Positions 50,700 to 55,018 of a DNA stretch of 55,018 nucleotides are shown here, piece by piece (within the stretch, counting starts at the first letter, position 1; the number at the start of each line of letters is the position of its first letter). The position numbers were made by a program, and so were the translations under genes. This DNA comes from Pseudobdellovibrionaceae bacterium (GTDB lineage Bacteria; Bdellovibrionota; Bdellovibrionia; Bdellovibrionales; UBA1609). The DNA is taken from the NCBI GenBank assembly GCA_018663505.1, contig JABJQG010000063.1, positions 1 through 55,018 on the forward strand, in the 5' to 3' direction. The notes below the pieces were generated by a model. The model saw only the letters and a list, made by a program, of their open reading frames with translations, was not told the origin of the DNA and searched no databases.

Positions 50700-52895
50700 T
50701 TAATTACAAATATTTGTGGGGCAAGCATTACCATTGATTTCCCATAAGTACTTAGTTAGGCTCTTGCCAGATTCACACCAAGCGGCTGCATTAGTGCCTG
50801 TGCGGTTATACTTAGTGAGTGTTGCTGAACTACAAAGGTCCGATTTAATAAGAGCTTCGTTGGGCCATGGCCATAGAGGTATATTTGTTAATATACCATC
50901 TTTATAACGATTAATGATTTTTGCACCTCGAGATTCACCGTCATCACCAAGATTAATACTGGCATTCAGTGTTGTGGTATCATTGTCTAAAATATATTGT
51001 AGATCAGGGTTGGCGTTAGTTATAGACCCTGCCCCCCAGCCACTGGGTGTGTACTTAGGGTCGTTGGATTCATTATTATAAAATAAGTTATAAGATGATT
51101 TCATATCATTAAAACTTCCATTTTCATTAAAACCACCGCCTTTTGTGTGGTTGGCTATAATGCTATTTTTTACTTCCACTCGAATCCCATCGGCCCAAGA
51201 ACTCACACCAGAAGGGTTATTGTTTAATATAGATATATGATTAAATAAATTATCCCCTACAAGTTTGTTAAAATTTAACCCCCCATTGTTATTATAAACC
51301 ACATTGTGCTCAAAGAGATTATTTTCGTGATACTCGTGACGAGATTCTAAATCAATTCCCACACCCACATTATTCACCACAATCATTCCAAAAAACTTAT
51401 TGTTTTTAGAGGACTTTTGATTAGGCAGGTCTGAATCGCCATTGTCTCCACCAGCTAATGTCATACCACCTTTATCACCGCTGCCATTTGTGCTTCCTGA
51501 GTCAATAATGATTACGTTTTCTAGAGTACTATTGTGATTATTATAAAGTGATACCGCAAAGCGAGGGTCGTTCACTTTATATTGCGAACCATCCCAATAA
51601 TCCCAGCGTACCACCGATCGACGAACAGTAACATTATAGGCGCTATACAAAGCAAAAACATAACGACTGGCTCCGAAAAACCAAGAGTCTTCCACGAGTA
51701 TATCTCTTGAACGTGATATACTTGCAGCAATACAGTTATGAGAATTACACGAACCTTCCACCGAAATATTGCGGATAATAATATTATGAGTAGGTAAAGT
51801 GGCTACACTTGTAGGGCCATCAGGTGAATTTATTTCTAAAACGCCACCCGATGAGCTTCCATTGATTAAACGAAAACCGTCAAATATAAAGTGATGAGTG
51901 CTATGCACACTTAATGCTGCCCCCTGCCCTTGAGCGTCTATGGTTACAGATCCAGGGTTGATGGCTACTATATTTGTATGAGTATTTATACTATTATCTC
52001 TTGCCGGTGCGATGATTCGTTGCTGGTAAGTTCCATCTTTAACTCTTAAAGTATCACCAGGTCCAATTTGAGTAAAAGCAAAAGAGAATAATTTCCAGGG
52101 TAGGTCAAAGGTTCCTGGGTTGAAGTCACTTCCGTTAACCGCTAAATAGAATGCATCACCACTGGGTTCTGTGGGCGGCTCTTTTGCCACACAGGAGCCA
52201 CCACTAGAAAGTTCAAAACCTGGGTCACAATCACTGATTTGGCAACTGCCATAGCTATAACCCACACGGTCCTCATCACAAGATTTTGATTGCATGGCCA
52301 CAGCTGCAGAGACATCCACTTGATCTAAACAACTCACCATCTGAGAGGAAGGAAACTCGCAAACATAAGTGGGTTTATCAACACAAAGATTGTTATCAGA
52401 GTCCAAATCATGATCCGTATCACACTCTCGAATAACACAAAGGTTACTTGTGGTATAACTCAATCCTCCCAGGTCACAAGATCTTGTTCTTGTAGCATCT
52501 GTGGCAAAATTAGCATCACAAGGGATTTCATCATCTGTGCCCTCTACACAGATAGGCTCTGGAGCAACGATGGTGGATTCACAGCGATTATCTACAATTT
52601 GAAAATTGGGGAGACAAGATTTGAGTTCACAAAAGTTGCCAAAAACAAATGATGAACCATCAGATTTACAAATCTTCACTCTTTCAGCAGAGGTAGCGTT
52701 GGCAATTTCTAGTGAACAATCATTGATTATTTGCTTGTTGGGTACACAATATAATTCTTTTGGAGTTTGACTCGAAAGATTGGTAGGGTCTTCTACTTGT
52801 GCTTCAAATTTTCCCTTACAGTTTTGAAAGCCAAAAAGGAGAAAACTAGCGAACACTATATAAAATAATTGTTTTAGATGTCTTTTTTTTGCCAT
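50700..52895 (-). CDS. Cysteine-rich beta-helix surface lipoprotein
   Basis: About 731 residues from MAKKRHL at 52895. The lipobox is FGFQNC. The first 230 residues hold four to five cysteine modules of about 50 residues (for example CDLGGLSYTTSNLCVIRECD). The rest is a right-handed parallel beta-helix of the pectate-lyase/NosD type, starting FYLAVNGSDFNPGTFDLPW and DTLRVKDGTYQQRI, with repeated N-N-x-x-x-x-N strands. It could bind or cut polysaccharide at the cell surface. No catalytic residue can be assigned. A paralogue lies upstream. Confidence 0.75.
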   Translation of the reverse strand: MAKKRHLKQLFYIVFASFLLFGFQNCKGKFEAQVEDPTNLSSQTPKELYCVPNKQIINDCSLEIANATSAERVKICKSDGSSFVFGNFCELKSCLPNFQIVDNRCESTIVAPEPICVEGTDDEIPCDANFATDATRTRSCDLGGLSYTTSNLCVIRECDTDHDLDSDNNLCVDKPTYVCEFPSSQMVSCLDQVDVSAAVAMQSKSCDEDRVGYSYGSCQISDCDPGFELSSGGSCVAKEPPTEPSGDAFYLAVNGSDFNPGTFDLPWKLFSFAFTQIGPGDTLRVKDGTYQQRIIAPARDNSINTHTNIVAINPGSVTIDAQGQGAALSVHSTHHFIFDGFRLINGSSSGGVLEINSPDGPTSVATLPTHNIIIRNISVEGSCNSHNCIAASISRSRDILVEDSWFFGASRYVFALYSAYNVTVRRSVVRWDYWDGSQYKVNDPRFAVSLYNNHNSTLENVIIIDSGSTNGSGDKGGMTLAGGDNGDSDLPNQKSSKNNKFFGMIVVNNVGVGIDLESRHEYHENNLFEHNVVYNNNGGLNFNKLVGDNLFNHISILNNNPSGVSSWADGIRVEVKNSIIANHTKGGGFNENGSFNDMKSSYNLFYNNESNDPKYTPSGWGAGSITNANPDLQYILDNDTTTLNASINLGDDGESRGAKIINRYKDGILTNIPLWPWPNEALIKSDLCSSATLTKYNRTGTNAAAWCESGKSLTKYLWEINGNACPTNICN

Positions 52896-52954
52896 CCCAT
52901 ACCTTACCACGTCTATTTTTTTTCTTATTCCTCTGAAAACCTTTTAATTATTCT

Positions 52955-54706
52955 TTAATTCTCCAAAGCTCCTTGGTCCACCTCTGAGCGGGTCTTGCCG
53001 TTTAAGTCATCAACGGGTGCTTGAACACCTTGGTAACTTGAAAGCCCCGCATTCACAGCATCACTTTCAGGTAATATACTAAAAATCAGCTGCGAAGGAT
53101 TTGTAAAAAGAGTGTCACCTTGTGAGGAGACTAAGTTATTGGACATTTGAGTATTGGAACCATTGATATTGTCAGAATAAAATTCATTAGTGTCATTTTC
53201 GACAAAAAGATTATTAAAAATAATATGTCCACCTTCATCTTCAGTGAACTTGGAGTGATCTTCGGCACGATAAAAAGTATTGTTATATATTTTTAAGTTT
53301 TTTGGACCTTCTTTGGCATCAATAGAATAACCACGAATGGGGTGCTTGGTTATGTTTGCAACAATATTGTTTCTTATGGTTGAATCTTGCACACCATCAA
53401 AATTAAGAGCATTGCCTTTGCAGTTAGTCATAACATTTTTTTCAATAATTAAACCCGTGATAATGCCTTTTGGGCCAGAAGTAAGGCTATGGTCACCATT
53501 AAAATGTAAACAGGTGGTAGCGCTATTTGTAAAAGTATTGCGAATGATAATTACATTTTCGCAACCAGAATTGGACAGATAGAAAATGGTGCCTCGAACA
53601 GCTCCATCAGAGTGCACTGAACCTGAGTTGGTGTCTAAGATGTTTGAGTCAAATAAGGAATCCGCCACTTGTGATAAATAAACACTAGTGGCACCACCGT
53701 TTAAAAATGTATTTTTTCTTATGATCAAGCCGCGCATAGGATCAAAGGCCGTGGCATTTCTTGCCCGTAAAATACTATCATCATAGGCTGTAGTATACCT
53801 TGGCGTATTACCATTAAAATCACGAGGTTGACCATTAACAGTAGTGTATCCCTGGTTCAGAGTAAATCCCTCAATAGTAACATAGCTAGTGTCATTAATG
53901 AAAATACCTCGTGCACCAGGAGTAGCACCTTGATTAATGATCACATCCCCATCCATGGCAATGACTTCTATACGATTGTCAGCAGAGGTATTATTTTTAT
54001 CCAACTCAAAGCCGGCGTAATTACCAGAAAAAACTAATACAGCGCCGCCTGCAGTTACTGCATTCACAGCAGCTTGAATACTACTATACTCATCAGGTAC
54101 GCAACGAACATTGGTTTGTGAACAAGAATCTAGTGAGTATTTATCTTTTGTTAATTCAAATTTTTCACTTGAACCATCATTGTTGCTTCCGCCTCCATTA
54201 CCAAGTACACATTGACCGTTAATAAGCTCGTGTGTACTTATACACTCAGTGATATTGCACTCAAGACCAATGGTGTAGCCTAGTCGATCTTCATTACATG
54301 TTTTTGTTTTTGTGGCTACTATGGCATTATTAACTTCATCTACACAACTTATCAGTTCAGCAGGACCTACTTCGCAAACAGGCTGAGGATTTATAGCTAC
54401 GCATTGATTACCAGAAAAATTATAACCAGCTCCACAAGAATCTAGTTCGCAGGATTCACCAAAGATATAAGCCGTTCCTTGTGCGTTACATGTTTTTGTT
54501 CTGTGTGCAGCCGATGCGCCTAGTATTTCTATGGAGCAATCTGGAGTCTCAACTTCACCAGCTACACAATAGGGTATTAATGGGTCTTTTGAGGACTGAC
54601 CTGTGGTGGCAGCATCACTTGGCACTGACTTAAACTTTGTGGGAGTACAATTTTGATAAAAACTGATTAAAACTATCAAGCTCAAAGCTATAAAAAACTT
54701 TTTCAT
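52955..54706 (-). CDS. Cysteine-rich beta-helix surface lipoprotein, paralogue
   Basis: 583 residues. The lipobox is FYQNC. Cysteine modules come first (about 45-175), such as CNAQGTAYIFGESCELDSCG. A beta-helix follows from SIQAAVNAVTAGGAVLVFSGNY, with NTFLNGGATSVYLS-type rungs and a DLNGKTRSEVDQGALEN end typical of secreted beta-helix proteins. It shares domain order with its neighbour, but the helix sequences differ. The ribosome binding site lies in a run of nine to ten G before AAT-ATG, which is unusual. Confidence 0.75.
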   Translation of the reverse strand: MKKFFIALSLIVLISFYQNCTPTKFKSVPSDAATTGQSSKDPLIPYCVAGEVETPDCSIEILGASAAHRTKTCNAQGTAYIFGESCELDSCGAGYNFSGNQCVAINPQPVCEVGPAELISCVDEVNNAIVATKTKTCNEDRLGYTIGLECNITECISTHELINGQCVLGNGGGSNNDGSSEKFELTKDKYSLDSCSQTNVRCVPDEYSSIQAAVNAVTAGGAVLVFSGNYAGFELDKNNTSADNRIEVIAMDGDVIINQGATPGARGIFINDTSYVTIEGFTLNQGYTTVNGQPRDFNGNTPRYTTAYDDSILRARNATAFDPMRGLIIRKNTFLNGGATSVYLSQVADSLFDSNILDTNSGSVHSDGAVRGTIFYLSNSGCENVIIIRNTFTNSATTCLHFNGDHSLTSGPKGIITGLIIEKNVMTNCKGNALNFDGVQDSTIRNNIVANITKHPIRGYSIDAKEGPKNLKIYNNTFYRAEDHSKFTEDEGGHIIFNNLFVENDTNEFYSDNINGSNTQMSNNLVSSQGDTLFTNPSQLIFSILPESDAVNAGLSSYQGVQAPVDDLNGKTRSEVDQGALEN

Positions 54707-55018
54707 ATTCCCCCCCCCTTACAAATAATACATTCAAAAAGCATGCCTGAGCTTATTTGAAAAACCTAAATTTAACTTGTATTTTCAGTAGTTTACTTTG
54801 TCTAAATTCAGTAATCTCAAAATGAGTGACTATATCTTGAGAACGTATAACAGATCTACACTTATAAGACCTATAAACATATGTACTATACGGGAACATC
54901 GGCAACAGATTTCAGTAAGTCTTTTTAGTTATTAAACAATATTAGCGGGAATAGAATTTGCTGATAAAATAGTGACAAATCCACCCATCCTAGGTTTGAT
55001 AAATTTGAGAAAAAACCA
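54707..55018. other. Upstream region of the last lipoprotein gene
   Basis: 312 bases, AT-rich, with no supported gene. Its only clear feature is the C-run at 54710 that forms the ribosome binding site of the minus-strand gene. Confidence 0.3.

Noticed and set aside
1-55018. CRISPR arrays, tRNA or rRNA genes
   Set aside because: I looked for regular short repeats and tRNA-like cloverleaf arms and saw none; a dedicated search could still find a tRNA I missed.

Overview
The window is AT-rich bacterial DNA, most likely from a member of the Bdellovibrionota (Bdellovibrio-like). I infer this from several gene types: secreted lipoproteins whose lipobox reads FQNC or YQNC, a TIGR02147-type regulator paired with a secreted protein, and a sigma-54 two-component operon. 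I saw no tRNA, rRNA or CRISPR array.

Layout. (1) 1-5.5 kb: small accessory genes, all on the minus strand (GNAT acetyltransferase, two small membrane proteins, a secreted HExxH protein, a DUF192 protein, a class D beta-lactamase, a methyltransferase). At least four of the gaps share a diverged intergenic element, so this looks like a cassette-type array. (2) 5.6-11.5 kb: a tightly packed minus-strand operon in the order NtrC-type sigma-54 regulator, small secreted protein, solute-binding protein, YcaO enzyme, histidine kinase with a C-terminal receiver. A consensus sigma-54 promoter and repeated TCAAGATCTTGA palindromes precede it. (3) 11.8-14.7 kb: an Xre-type regulator with a divergent partner gene, two GNATs, a P-loop kinase and an unknown gene. 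(4) 15.0-36.0 kb: an integrative conjugative element. It has a regulatory head with two sigma-region-4-like proteins and a duplicated structured leader, then a VirB-type secretion system (VirB2, B3, B4, B5-like, B6-like, B8-like, B9-like, B10), an FtsK-type coupling ATPase, a replication-relaxation protein, a phospholipase A2-like protein, an excisionase and a tyrosine integrase split by a frameshift. Cargo interrupts the transfer genes at two places (20.0-23.6 kb and 25.6-27.8 kb). (5) 36.07-37.34 kb: an IS481-type insertion sequence beside the integrase, followed by the 3' end of a broken gene. (6) 37.5-41.8 kb: ordinary membrane-protein genes (CNNM/CorC-like, AI-2E family, TauE/SafE) and a LysR regulator. 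(7) 41.9-55.0 kb: a secreted-protein region with two large paralogous HEYFH lipoproteins, two small exported proteins, a methyltransferase remnant and two cysteine-rich beta-helix lipoproteins.

Most interesting hypothesis. The YcaO / solute-binding protein / kinase / sigma-54 activator operon looks like a self-contained signalling unit. Its promoter-associated palindrome recurs once more in the window, at 14881. That copy lies about 120 bp upstream of a sigma-54-like site that would start transcription just before the structured leader of the conjugative element. The operon could therefore sense a modified peptide or other ligand and switch on transfer. The genes, promoter and palindromes are visible in the sequence; the functional link is inference.
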